In this document: piece by piece, positions 1 through 8,454 of the stretch
How the letters are laid out: each line of letters begins with the position of its first letter
How positions within the stretch are numbered: the first letter of the stretch is position 1
Assembly: GCF_001428605.1 (NCBI RefSeq)
Contig: NZ_LMID01000016.1
Span: 1 to 64,000 of the forward strand
Direction: 5' to 3'
Source: Sphingomonas sp. Root720
GTDB taxonomy: Bacteria > Pseudomonadota > Alphaproteobacteria > Sphingomonadales > Sphingomonadaceae
Length of the DNA stretch: 64,000 bases
Notes under the pieces: generated by a model
The model's database searches: none
The model's input: only the letters and a program-made list of their open reading frames with translations
What the model was told of the DNA's origin: nothing
Position numbers and translations under genes: made by a program

Positions 1-38
1 GGCACGCATGCCCGCCGCCATCGGCTCTCTCTAGAAAA

Positions 39-114
<76 letters not shown>

Positions 115-690
115 TCTAAGCGCGCCGGATTACAGCCTTTCCGACATATCGCAAGAGAGAAGCGCAGCGACCCTAGCCCGTCGACCGGCTTTGCAGACGA
201 GTTCATCCGCAGGCTGCTTGTGTCATCGCCGCGTCGATGACGCGATGATACTGCCAAAGTTCTACAAGGGTTTCTTGTTCTATCCGGCATTATAGGTCGA
301 GTATTGGTCTGAAAAACAACCGCCGAAACCAGCTTATAGAGCCGGTCAGATTATAAATCCATATCGTTCAGATTAGCTAGGCAAATAGCTACTTAAGGAA
401 AATTACGGACGCTAACTGGAATGTGGCATTTTTCGATCGGAGTGGTAAACGACCGCATGGTTAAGCGACACGTTTCCCGATACGAGCGTCACAGACAACG
501 AAAGCGTGCTCGTGCGATTGCAATTTTTACAATCTCAGCCGCGTTAATTTCAATTGTCATAATCACAATCTCACTTAGGCCTTAGAAGCAAGGTGCCTTT
601 GAGAAATTCAATCGAAATTGACTCAAAAAATATTGATCATCTTTATTAACATTGAGGAATACATCACCCTTTCGGTTTTTCTACGGCTTA
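115..690. other. Left prophage boundary region, mostly non-coding
   Basis: These 576 bases between tRNA-Val and the tailspike stop codon are visibly more AT-rich than the surroundings, especially from 300 to 660. I see no clear gene except a weak small ORF at 421-585. I looked here for a copy of the tRNA-Ile 3' end that would mark the second attachment site and found none. The left prophage end is expected in or near this stretch because the late operon stops at 691. Confidence 0.5.
421..585 (+). CDS. Possible small single-pass membrane protein
   Basis: This 54-codon ORF encodes a basic N-terminal half (KRHVSRYERHRQRKRARA, around residues 15-32) followed by one strongly hydrophobic segment (about residues 33-51) and a short RP tail. 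That is the layout of a small type II membrane protein. An internal ATG at codon 13 is an alternative start. No convincing Shine-Dalgarno sequence precedes either start, and the region is AT-rich and non-conserved in appearance. It may be a phage-end moron or a chance ORF. Confidence 0.3.
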   Translation: MWHFSIGVVNDRMVKRHVSRYERHRQRKRARAIAIFTISAALISIVIITISLRP

Positions 691-2406
691 TCACCATCCC
701 GGAGAGCTGAGAACCGCCCCCGCGCGGTTGACGATCGTCGTGTTATGACTGATCGAATGCGTGATGCCGGCGCCCGTCAGTGCGGACTCGATCTCCGGCC
801 CGGAGCGATCGCCCATGCTGAACGTGCAGCCGGCGCCGACGGTCAGGCTCTCGGGGTAATTCGTGCCGGCCGCCTGATCCATGAGCTTGGCGACTGACCC
901 ATTGATCAAGACGATATTGATCTTATGGTATATCTGTCCTGCCGTTCGCGGAAGATAGAACATCCGATCAGCCGGGGAGATATCCTGCACATTGTCGAGC
1001 GTCAGCGTCGGGGCGCTGTGTGAGGCGTCGGCCGTGCGAAAGCCGAGATTGTAGACCGTGCTGAATGGGATCGGCACCAGCAGGTTCTCGATCGTCATGT
1101 CCTTCAACGTCAGCGACGGTGCCGTGCCGACGAAATTGACCAGCGTCGTGGCATTCGAGACCGGGTTAGCGCTGAAGGTGATCGAGCCCCCACCGGTGAA
1201 GCTCCACGCGCTGTCGACGACGAAGCCCTGGTCGACGTTCGTCCATGCGAGCGGCGCGGTGCATTGGATCCCGTCGATGATCATCGGCAGCCGGGTCGCT
1301 GACGGCGTGTCGACCTGAATGCCGGCCGTCACGTTGTCGATCACGAACGGGGCCCCGCTGATGTCCCACCGCTTGTAGATGCCCGTCGTCGTTCCCGAGC
1401 TATGGGCGTAGAGCCCCTGGTTGGCGTTCGACAGGTTGAGGCCGTCGGCGGTCAGGACGGTCGTCGCCAGAGCCGTATCGGTGAACCGGTTTATCGCCGC
1501 ACCCGCCGATCGGTTCCGCGAGTAGCCGGTGTAGCCCGGCCGGGCTGCGCCCGACGAATAATGGTCGATCAGGTTGCAGGGGCCTACGTAGCCGTGACAG
1601 CCGAAGTCCTCGAATGAGCAATGCTCGAATTTCGGCACAGTGCCGCTATAGGCCACTAGACCGAGGCTATCCTTGCCCCACGCACCCTTGAATGTGATCC
1701 CGACGTGATGGCCGCCCTGGAGCGTGGCAACGGCCGAATAGCTGGTGATCAGGAGAGTAGCGCCGTTCGGGTCCGAACTGTCCGGCATCTGAACGTAGAG
1801 ATCATAGCCCGTCGCCGCGGTATCGCCGCGTGGGTCCTGGGCAGTCGATCCGCTGCGGTTGATCGCGAAGGATCCAGGATCGGCCTCGACGGCAGCAATG
1901 TTTGCAGCGATATCCGCGCCGCCGACATGCCAGACGAGGAAGGCCTCATCCAGCCACACCCCGAAATAGGTCGAATTGGCGGTCGTGCCACCGGCGACTA
2001 TCGCAGCCGGCAGCGTGACGGTCGTCTTCCAGACATTCCCGCTGTCGAGCGTCCACGTCTTGCCCGATAGGTTCTGGCGCGCGTCGAAGATGGGATTGGA
2101 GGCGCCTGCATCATAGGCGATGAAGCTGCGGTTGGCGCGGCTCGTGGCGGCACCGCGTAGGTGGCGCTGCCCCTTTTTCAGCGCCAGCTTCTTGCCGCTC
2201 GCGCTGTTCGTGTATCCATATTCGATCGTTGCCCACGCCGTTGCCGGCGCTGCGCCATTATTGGCATCGCTACCGGCTATGGCGTCGATGAAATAATCAT
2301 ATAGGGCTGCGGTCATGCCACCTGCCGGAAGGCCGCAGCCCAGTCCAAGGCGAAGCTCGGGGTTCATCAGTCGCGCGAAAAGGCGGCTATTCGGGTCGGG
2401 GATCAT
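691..2406 (-). CDS. Tailspike-like right-handed beta-helix protein
   Basis: The 571-residue protein has a short N-terminal part followed by DAIAGSDANNGAAPATAWAT, a pattern typical of the start of pectate-lyase-like parallel beta-helix domains. Long Ser/Thr/Gly/Asn-rich repeats with regularly spaced hydrophobic residues follow. Such proteins at the end of podoviral late operons are usually tailspikes that bind or cleave host surface polysaccharide; the specific substrate cannot be read here. The ATG at 2404-2406 overlaps the i-spanin stop (ATGA), which fixes the start. It is the last gene of the late operon, after lysis, so acquisition as a moron is possible. Confidence 0.7.
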   Translation of the reverse strand: MIPDPNSRLFARLMNPELRLGLGCGLPAGGMTAALYDYFIDAIAGSDANNGAAPATAWATIEYGYTNSASGKKLALKKGQRHLRGAATSRANRSFIAYDAGASNPIFDARQNLSGKTWTLDSGNVWKTTVTLPAAIVAGGTTANSTYFGVWLDEAFLVWHVGGADIAANIAAVEADPGSFAINRSGSTAQDPRGDTAATGYDLYVQMPDSSDPNGATLLITSYSAVATLQGGHHVGITFKGAWGKDSLGLVAYSGTVPKFEHCSFEDFGCHGYVGPCNLIDHYSSGAARPGYTGYSRNRSAGAAINRFTDTALATTVLTADGLNLSNANQGLYAHSSGTTTGIYKRWDISGAPFVIDNVTAGIQVDTPSATRLPMIIDGIQCTAPLAWTNVDQGFVVDSAWSFTGGGSITFSANPVSNATTLVNFVGTAPSLTLKDMTIENLLVPIPFSTVYNLGFRTADASHSAPTLTLDNVQDISPADRMFYLPRTAGQIYHKINIVLINGSVAKLMDQAAGTNYPESLTVGAGCTFSMGDRSGPEIESALTGAGITHSISHNTTIVNRAGAVLSSPGW

Positions 2407-2861
2407 CGCTCCACCTTCTGTTGTTGCTCGTACCAGTCTTTCGCGTTGCCGAGGCGTACGGCTATCGCGGTGCACTTTCTGAGGTCGTCATCCAGGACGG
2501 ATAGTCGATCGGCGCCGTCAGGCTGGCTGGAGCGGTCGGAAGCGCCGGGCATGACCGCTCCCCCGATATCGCCACTCGGTGTGCGCAGGCGGGCAAGATA
2601 AGCAGCGAGACGGCTATTAGCGCTCGCGAGATCCGCAGAATATTTGGCATTGGATTGCTCCGTGACGGTGTTCTGGGCTCGCTCCGTGGCGAGCGTCTTG
2701 GTAAGGTCGGCGATCGTCGCCTGCTGTTGGGCATCCTTGACCTCGCCCATCACTTCCCGGCGCTCGTCAGCGCGCTCCGACGCGACATAGAGCTTGAAGC
2801 CGACGATGAGGCCGACCAGCAGCGCGACTTGGCCGGCAATCTTGAGCCAGAGCGGGATCAT
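2403..2861 (-). CDS. Inner-membrane spanin (Rz-like)
   Basis: A 152-residue protein with one N-terminal transmembrane helix (about residues 6-25, IAGQVALLVGLIVGFKLYVA) followed by a long Ala/Gln/Glu-rich coiled-coil region (about 30-95). This is the architecture of phage i-spanins, which bridge the periplasm with an outer-membrane lipoprotein to disrupt the outer membrane at lysis. The start overlaps the upstream holin-like stop (ATGA). A second gene with a lipobox lies entirely inside it in another frame, which strongly supports the assignment. Confidence 0.8.
   Translation of the reverse strand: MIPLWLKIAGQVALLVGLIVGFKLYVASERADERREVMGEVKDAQQQATIADLTKTLATERAQNTVTEQSNAKYSADLASANSRLAAYLARLRTPSGDIGGAVMPGASDRSSQPDGADRLSVLDDDLRKCTAIAVRLGNAKDWYEQQQKVER
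2462..2650 (-). CDS. Embedded outer-membrane spanin lipoprotein (Rz1-like)
   Basis: A 62-residue ORF lies wholly inside the i-spanin gene in a different frame. It starts MPNILRIS and has a hydrophobic signal segment ending in the lipobox LPAC (Cys22), where lipid attachment is expected. The mature part is short and rich in Pro, Ala and Thr, as in Rz1 o-spanins. An out-of-frame reading of Rz would rarely yield a signal peptide plus a lipobox by chance, so this is very likely the genuine o-spanin partner. Confidence 0.8.
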   Translation of the reverse strand: MPNILRISRALIAVSLLILPACAHRVAISGERSCPALPTAPASLTAPIDYPSWMTTSESAPR

Positions 2862-3100
2862 CCTTCGCCTCCCGCACGCGCCTTCGCTTTCGACACGCCG
2901 GTATCCTTGGCCGCGACGCCGAAGCCGCCGGCAAGGAGGATCGATCCCAGCCCGGTCCCGAACTCAATTGCGCTGAAGGGCTGCTTGATACACCAGATGG
3001 CGAGCCCCTGATAACCGATCATAGCCAGCACGCCGATCGCCCACAGAACGCGGCCCAGTTCGGGCGTATCGTTGAGGCCGAAGAAGATGTGGCGCATCAT
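2858..3100 (-). CDS. Holin-like small membrane protein
   Basis: An 80-residue protein with two predicted membrane segments: VLWAIGVLAMIGYQGLAIWC (about residues 18-38) and a Gly-rich one near FGTGLGSILLAGGFGVA (about 47-63). A charged, Lys/Arg-rich C-terminus follows. It sits between endolysin and spanin genes, overlapping both (TGATG with the endolysin stop, ATGA with the spanin start), the usual position for a holin. No holin family is recognised by sequence, so the role is inferred from topology and position. Confidence 0.6.
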   Translation of the reverse strand: MMRHIFFGLNDTPELGRVLWAIGVLAMIGYQGLAIWCIKQPFSAIEFGTGLGSILLAGGFGVAAKDTGVSKAKARAGGEG

Positions 3101-3552
3101 CAGCGCAGCTCGAAGTGCGGATTGTCGGTCTCGCCCTTCTCGCGGATCAGCGCGTCGCCATCCCAGTTCGCGCCCCACCGGATCGGGATGCCTAGCTCGT
3201 TCCCGGCCTGAAGCACCGCGTCCGCCAGCTTCTTGAAATTGTCGTCGACCTCGGGCGTCGACTTGTCATCCTCCAGCTTCCAGTCATGGGGCGCCGGCAA
3301 GAGGTCGACCGCACGACCGAGCCCCGTCTTTGGATCGGGCAGATGACGCGAATTGAGCGTCCACGTCACGATCTTGCCGGGCTTCGTCCGACCCTGCGCA
3401 TAGAGCGCTTTCTGCTCGGCGAGCGTCCGGACGCCGCAGATGACCTTGAAGTCGATCGGCGAGATCTGAATGGCGCGCTCGATGACGCGGATCAGGCGAG
3501 GGTCGACGCCGGCCAACTTGGCGCGCGATCCCGGCCCCAGGACATAAGCCAT
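3100..3552 (-). CDS. Endolysin, M15 (VanY-like) peptidase
   Basis: This 150-residue protein matches the peptidase M15 family of phage endolysins that cleave peptidoglycan stem peptides (L-Ala-D-Glu or D-Ala-D-Ala type). The zinc ligands appear as His70 in SRHLPDP, Asp83 in GRAVDLLP and His146 in DNPHFEL; Glu141 is a plausible catalytic residue. No signal peptide is present, so it needs the adjacent holin for export. Length is normal for single-domain M15 endolysins. Confidence 0.85.
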   Translation of the reverse strand: MAYVLGPGSRAKLAGVDPRLIRVIERAIQISPIDFKVICGVRTLAEQKALYAQGRTKPGKIVTWTLNSRHLPDPKTGLGRAVDLLPAPHDWKLEDDKSTPEVDDNFKKLADAVLQAGNELGIPIRWGANWDGDALIREKGETDNPHFELR

Positions 3553-3591
3553 GAGGAAATTCCTTCATTGTCGAGAAATTGAGGCGGTAGC

Positions 3592-3984
3592 CTACCGTTG
3601 GCTGTTGGTGTCGATCTCGCCCAGCATGCCCAGCATGTCGGCGGGCGTGTCGATCGAGACAGGAAAGGCCGCGCCAAGAAGATCCCGCGCCTGTTGCAGC
3701 GATGAGGAATAGGGCGCAACGCGCTGCAACTCGGGAACGACCAAGCGGATCACGATGTCATTCCGCACGCTGATCGCGCGAAGCTCAGCCGTTTCCTTCT
3801 GGCAGGTCTCGTGCCCTTTCTCGACGGCCTCCAAGCGCACCGACAGGCGGCCGATCAGATCGTTCGCCTGGTCGCCGGCATCCTTCTTGCGTGCAACCAT
3901 CGCGGGGATTGCCCAGCCCAGGGTGGCGCTGATGATCGTGTTGCCGCCCATCAAGGGGAGTAGCCAGTCAGGCAGGGCGCTCAT
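3592..3984 (-). CDS. Phage protein with N-terminal membrane segment and coiled coil
   Basis: A 130-residue protein of unknown function. Residues 10-31 are hydrophobic (GGNTIISATLGWAIPAMVA), followed by a heptad-like stretch (about 40-75, LIGRLSVRLEAVEKGHETC). It overlaps the next upstream gene by ATGA and lies directly before the endolysin, so it could be an accessory lysis protein. No family is recognised. Confidence 0.65.
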   Translation of the reverse strand: MSALPDWLLPLMGGNTIISATLGWAIPAMVARKKDAGDQANDLIGRLSVRLEAVEKGHETCQKETAELRAISVRNDIVIRLVVPELQRVAPYSSSLQQARDLLGAAFPVSIDTPADMLGMLGEIDTNSQR

Positions 3985-4358
3985 GACGTCCTCGTCAGCG
4001 TGACGGAGAATACTGCCGAGCCCGGATCATATGGCCCCCGCACCACATTCACCTGATATGTATTGGTGACTTGCTCGCCGACGAGAAGCCCGCTCCAGCG
4101 AAAATAAAAGATGCAACTTTGGCTGGCCGATGCGTCGGAATCATATTGAACGATCTTCGATCCGCCACTCAAAGCCTCCAGGCTGAAAGAGGCAAGGGTC
4201 ACGCCACTAGGCGGATTGGTGATCACCACGTTGACCGGGATACCGGTCCCACTGGGCGCGGTGACGTTCGCGGTATAGCTGCTCGCCGAGACCGTGAGGG
4301 CATTCGACGACCCGGATGATTGGCCGAGTGGCGCGATAGCGACCAATATGCCGCTCAT
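3981..4358 (-). CDS. Hypothetical phage structural protein
   Basis: A 125-residue protein, Ser/Thr/Val-rich with alternating beta-strand-like segments and no membrane helices after a short N-terminus (MSGILVAIAPLG). The composition resembles small Ig-like or baseplate/tail accessory beta-proteins, but I recognise no family. The ATG at 4356-4358 overlaps the upstream stop codon (TGATG), choosing this start over a more distant one. Confidence 0.6.
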   Translation of the reverse strand: MSGILVAIAPLGQSSGSSNALTVSASSYTANVTAPSGTGIPVNVVITNPPSGVTLASFSLEALSGGSKIVQYDSDASASQSCIFYFRWSGLLVGEQVTNTYQVNVVRGPYDPGSAVFSVTLTRTS

Positions 4359-4933
4359 CAGGAAGCGCCCGCCCCGGAGATGATCCATTCGTCGGTGGCG
4401 ACCTTGGTCAAGGTTGCGAATCCGCGCTGGGCAAGCGTGCGAGCTCCCGTCGTCGCCGACCCGGCAAGCCGAAGAGTGACGCCCACGGCAACCGAAATCG
4501 CCTGGCTGGACCCGCTATTATTGTAGATGGCCACGACATCGCCAACGCTGAAAGCAACCGAGCTATTGGCGGGGACGATGATGCCGCCCGTCGTGATCGA
4601 GATCATCGTGCCGACATCGGTAAGCGCCAAGGTCTGTTGGCTGGTCGCCGCGCGCAGCGGAATGCCGCGGTAGCCGACCTTGCGGTTGGTGCCGGTCGCG
4701 TCCTTGATCGTCGAGGCGTTGCCCATTTCGGCGATCGCGCCCGTCATCGTGCCGCCGGCAAGCGGGAGATAGGCGGCGAAGGTCGCGACCAGATACGTCT
4801 TGAGCTGCGCCATCATCTCGCGGAAGCCGTTGTTGATCCCGGCCGCCGGGCAGCCTTCGGCGATGTTGATACCCCCGATATCCGTATTGTTCGCGGCAGT
4901 CGTATCCCAGTCTGTCACGCTGGATTTTGGCAT
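4358..4933 (-). CDS. Tail fibre/collar-like protein
   Basis: A 191-residue protein beginning MPKSSVTDWDTTAANNTDIG and containing INNGFREMMAQLK and LPLAGGTMTGAI, motifs typical of phage tail-fibre proteins. The rest is beta-rich (Thr/Val/Gly/Ser). It probably contributes to the host-recognition structure together with the tailspike. It is the first gene of the short group ending in lysis and is spaced 91 bp from the large protein upstream. Confidence 0.75.
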   Translation of the reverse strand: MPKSSVTDWDTTAANNTDIGGINIAEGCPAAGINNGFREMMAQLKTYLVATFAAYLPLAGGTMTGAIAEMGNASTIKDATGTNRKVGYRGIPLRAATSQQTLALTDVGTMISITTGGIIVPANSSVAFSVGDVVAIYNNSGSSQAISVAVGVTLRLAGSATTGARTLAQRGFATLTKVATDEWIISGAGAS

Positions 4934-5024
4934 GGTGGTTTCCTATGCGATCGGAAAATGGTAGATGGGCAGGATGCGCCTAATCCAGCGGCTTTCCCGT
5001 GCTTTTCAGGCCTTCAAGGGCGAC

Positions 5025-7061
5025 TTACCGGTCGTTCCCGCCGAGCATGTAGCCGCCCGCGATCCCGCTTGCGGCGGCGGGCTCGCGGCCACGCTTGAGC
5101 GCCTTGTACCGGTCGAACCGAGCCTTCTTGTTGAAGGCCTCCATGGCCCGGAGCCGCGCGGCAAGCACTACTGGGTCGGTTTCCGAAAGCCCGCTCGCGA
5201 GCTGAGAGCGTACCACCTCGCCGGATTTGCCCGCTCCATAGCGCATGGCATCTCGGACGGTCTCGACGGCATTGCCGACCATACCCCGCCCAGTGAGAGC
5301 GCGGGCGGCCATATTCGCCATGATCCCGCCGGGGCCATCGATGGTCGCGTCATCCGCAAGATTACTCGCGGTCGGTGATCCCATTGCGACCCGACCGTGC
5401 GTCAGGGCTGCCGAGCCTTCGTCCGCGAGCATCGCCATGAACCGATCGAAGTTTGCCTCACCGCCGAAAAGCTGAGACAGCACGGCGCGCTTCTTGGGGG
5501 TGCCCACCAGCGCGCGGATCTTGTTCGCGTCGTCCGGGCGCCCCTCGAGCATTTTCGAGAGGGCCGAGCGCACACCCAAGCGGTATTGATCCAGTTCGGC
5601 CGGCGACATGTCGCGGGTTTCGGCCCACACAGTCTCGGCATCCCGGTTGCCTATCTTGGCCCCTTTCGCGAGCGCCGACGACATTTTGGCAGGCCCCGCA
5701 TAGGCAGCAAGAGCCGTCCCATACGTCGGGTTGACCCTAGTCAACTCCTTGATGAATTCGCGCTGCGTTGCATTGATGGCCCGGCCGGCCTCATCCAGCT
5801 TCAGCCGGCCCGTCACTGGATCCCGGCCCGCCTCGATCACGTCGTCGAGCCCTCGCTTCACATAATCCCAGGTCTGCGCTGAATTGTGCGGCTCAAGCGC
5901 GACATTGCCCTCGGCATCCAGCGAAAAGCCCATCCTCTTGGGATCGCGCCCCTCTTCGGCCGCGATACCATAGGCGCGCTTCAAGGCATTGCGCATGGAT
6001 GGCCTCTGCGCGAGCTCCGTCAGCTTCTCGGTCAGCGGCACGGGCTGGGCATATGCCTGGTCGTACAGCGGGCCGGCTCGCTCGCGGGCGCCCTTGATCA
6101 GAGCCTCGGATGCCTCTCGCACATTCGCGACCGGCCCCAAATCACGCTGGATGGCGCCCTGAACGCGATCGAGCTGCCCCTCCTGTCGGCCTACGACAGA
6201 ATCCCTCATGATGGTTCGGGACGCGCCCGGCTTGCGGGACAGCGCCGAAGCCAGGCCGCGCATTTCGTCGCCGGTGTCCATCAGGCCAAGCGGAACGCCG
6301 CGGCCACGCGCGTCGTCCAGCACCTTGCCGGCCTGTTTCGGGGTCATTCCCTGCGCAGCAAGCGCCTTCTGGATCACCTTGCGCACCGCGGGCTGCGGAT
6401 CGGGCACGTTCTGGAGCCCTTCGTCGACCGCCCCCTCCACTAGGTTGCGCGACTTGCCCGCCCTTTCACTCAGCAGCCGGGCGACGGCATTCTTCGCCTC
6501 CGCTCCCTTGCCGATCGCCCACGGCACGACCTTGGCGGCAATCGGGCCGGTCGCGGCACCGAACAGCGTCGATGCGCCAATCTGACCGGCCTGGTCGGCG
6601 AGGTCTCCGCGCGCATTACCGACGCCGGCACCCGCGCCATAGGCGGCGCCAACACCGGCAGCCTGACGCATGGCACCGCCACCGATCTTCGCGGCGAGCA
6701 TTTCGGGAAGTTTCGCGCCGCCGGCCATCAGGTTCAGGGGCAGCGTGGCCCAGTCAAAGCCGGGATGCGCGGCTTTGTAGGCAGCCTTCTGCCGATCCAC
6801 CTCATTCTGTGATTCGGTGTAGCGCGGCGCATGGAAATCACCCTTGGCGGCATCGATACCGCTGCGGATGACCGAATCAGCGCCAGCCATCACGCGGTCG
6901 GAGATGCCCAGCGACAACTTCGACGTCGCGAGATCGCCGGCATCATATCTGATCGGGTTGTTCGACTGCTTCTTGGCAAGCTTCGCCTGCAACTGTGCCT
7001 TGGTCGTGCCAGGCGGCACGTTGCGGATGATGGTGCCGTCTGGCATCCGGACATCGACCAT
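5025..7061 (-). CDS. Large virion protein, possible internal/ejection protein
   Basis: A 678-residue protein starting MVDVRMPDGTIIRNVPPGTT, an N-terminal motif (PDGTxIRNVPxGTTKAQL) common in large phage virion proteins, followed by Ala/Gly-rich and charged helical sequence throughout. It lies in the tail/internal-protein section between the fibre and the S74-containing gene. In P22-like phages this position holds ejection proteins, which is my best inference. No enzymatic motif is evident. The long Gly/Ala stretch around residues 110-170 could be membrane-active. Confidence 0.65.
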   Translation of the reverse strand: MVDVRMPDGTIIRNVPPGTTKAQLQAKLAKKQSNNPIRYDAGDLATSKLSLGISDRVMAGADSVIRSGIDAAKGDFHAPRYTESQNEVDRQKAAYKAAHPGFDWATLPLNLMAGGAKLPEMLAAKIGGGAMRQAAGVGAAYGAGAGVGNARGDLADQAGQIGASTLFGAATGPIAAKVVPWAIGKGAEAKNAVARLLSERAGKSRNLVEGAVDEGLQNVPDPQPAVRKVIQKALAAQGMTPKQAGKVLDDARGRGVPLGLMDTGDEMRGLASALSRKPGASRTIMRDSVVGRQEGQLDRVQGAIQRDLGPVANVREASEALIKGARERAGPLYDQAYAQPVPLTEKLTELAQRPSMRNALKRAYGIAAEEGRDPKRMGFSLDAEGNVALEPHNSAQTWDYVKRGLDDVIEAGRDPVTGRLKLDEAGRAINATQREFIKELTRVNPTYGTALAAYAGPAKMSSALAKGAKIGNRDAETVWAETRDMSPAELDQYRLGVRSALSKMLEGRPDDANKIRALVGTPKKRAVLSQLFGGEANFDRFMAMLADEGSAALTHGRVAMGSPTASNLADDATIDGPGGIMANMAARALTGRGMVGNAVETVRDAMRYGAGKSGEVVRSQLASGLSETDPVVLAARLRAMEAFNKKARFDRYKALKRGREPAAASGIAGGYMLGGNDR

Positions 7062-7063
7062 GA

Positions 7064-7765
7064 TCAGTCGTCCAATTCGTTGAAGTCGATGACCTTCGGA
7101 GCTTGCGCCCCGCCCTTGGCAGGCGCCGCGCCACGCTTCCATGGCGGCTGAAGCAGGCGCGCGACATTAGGGCTTTTCATGGCGCGCGCGAGATCTTCGG
7201 CATAGCTATGCCCGTTCTTGTCGACGCCGTTCAGGCCGCCATTCTTGGCCGCCCAGCGTTGCTTGAAAGCATTCTCGAAATAGGTGCGGGATGCGTCCGA
7301 AAACTCCTGCCCGATCAACTCCTTGTTGTTGTCGAAGCGGAATTTCGGATTGGCCTGGGTGGTCTTCAGAAAGGCGATATCGGAGTTGCTGACCGGAGCG
7401 AGAAGGCGCGCCTTCGAAAGCGCCGCCTTGTTCGCGTAGGCATTGAACAGGTCGCTATCCTGCGCCGCGGATGCTTCCGATCCTACCGCGAGCCGAGCTT
7501 TGTCATAGGCCGCCTGAGGGATGCCGCCGGGGTAGCGCTGCGCCACGCGGTACATGTTCCCGAGCGCCGGGAAGATGTTGCGCCCGCCTTCGTTGTTGGC
7601 GCGCGCCTGCTTGAGCTCCATATTCTCCTGGCCGGACATGCCGGACTTGCCCGTCCCGACAGAGAATGACGCGCCGCTCGCGTTCACCCACTGGCCATCC
7701 CTGTACACGACCTTTTGGCCGGTCCGAGGATTGGTGGCGGTCTGGCCTTCCTTATAATCTGCCAT
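7064..7765 (-). CDS. Hypothetical virion-associated protein
   Basis: A 233-residue protein beginning MADYKEGQTATNPRTGQKVV, a short N-terminal segment often seen in phage internal proteins (a motif of the type G-x-x-A-x-N-P-x-T-G). The remainder is charged and helical and ends in an acidic tail (VIDFNELDD). A TTG three codons upstream is an alternative start. It lies in the same operon as the presumed ejection protein, 2 bp upstream of it. Function unknown. Confidence 0.6.
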   Translation of the reverse strand: MADYKEGQTATNPRTGQKVVYRDGQWVNASGASFSVGTGKSGMSGQENMELKQARANNEGGRNIFPALGNMYRVAQRYPGGIPQAAYDKARLAVGSEASAAQDSDLFNAYANKAALSKARLLAPVSNSDIAFLKTTQANPKFRFDNNKELIGQEFSDASRTYFENAFKQRWAAKNGGLNGVDKNGHSYAEDLARAMKSPNVARLLQPPWKRGAAPAKGGAQAPKVIDFNELDD

Positions 7766-7770
7766 GTCGA

Positions 7771-8454
7771 TCAATCCAGAATGAAGCCGGCGGGGGGCTT
7801 GGGGGCGGCTCTACCGGTCCCCGCGGCCTTACCCGGCACGGTCTGCTTCAGCGTGGTTTTCCGGCCGAACACTTCCGGCGAATAGCCATAGCCGGGCATG
7901 GACATCATGATCGCCTGCCGACCCTCGGGGCTGTTCGGATCGATGCCCGCGGCACGGAGGCGCGCGATGACCGTGTCCTCCTTGGGCCCGGTGCCCGGCA
8001 CCAGCGGATTGACGCCGCCGCTCTTGCTGAACGAGAAGAACCCGTCATCGCCGTTGCCGAAGATGTTGACGTCGGCATCGCGCGCCGCCTGCCTGCGGTC
8101 TTCCGCCTGGTTGTCGAGATCGCCGCGCAGCCGCAGCATGGCCTCTTCGTGCTGCCGATCGCGAGCCTGATTATACGGGTTGGTGCCACCGAACTGCTGT
8201 GCCAGCGCACCGAGCCCCTCCCCGAGTGCGTCCTTCCAGCCGCCACCCTTGGCGAAGAACCCTGGCTTTTGCGGACGCTCGCCCGCGTAGGGATCTTCCG
8301 GAACGGAAGTGTCCACCATGCCACCGCCCATCCGGTTCGGGTCCATGGGCATGCCGGGTAGTCCGCCGCCGATCCCGCCGCCGGGCGTAAGGCTGAACTC
8401 GCCCAATATATCCATCGGGCTGCGGCCTTTGCGTCCCTGTCCGAAAATAGCCAT
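7771..8454 (-). CDS. Hypothetical phage protein, Gly/Met-rich N-terminus
   Basis: A 227-residue protein with a Gly/Pro/Met-rich first 60 residues, a charged helical middle (QARDRQHEEAMLRLRGDLDN) and a Pro/Lys-rich end. The start ATG overlaps the stop of the S74-containing gene (TGATG). It is probably a virion component or assembly factor by position. No recognised family. Confidence 0.6.
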   Translation of the reverse strand: MAIFGQGRKGRSPMDILGEFSLTPGGGIGGGLPGMPMDPNRMGGGMVDTSVPEDPYAGERPQKPGFFAKGGGWKDALGEGLGALAQQFGGTNPYNQARDRQHEEAMLRLRGDLDNQAEDRRQAARDADVNIFGNGDDGFFSFSKSGGVNPLVPGTGPKEDTVIARLRAAGIDPNSPEGRQAIMMSMPGYGYSPEVFGRKTTLKQTVPGKAAGTGRAAPKPPAGFILD

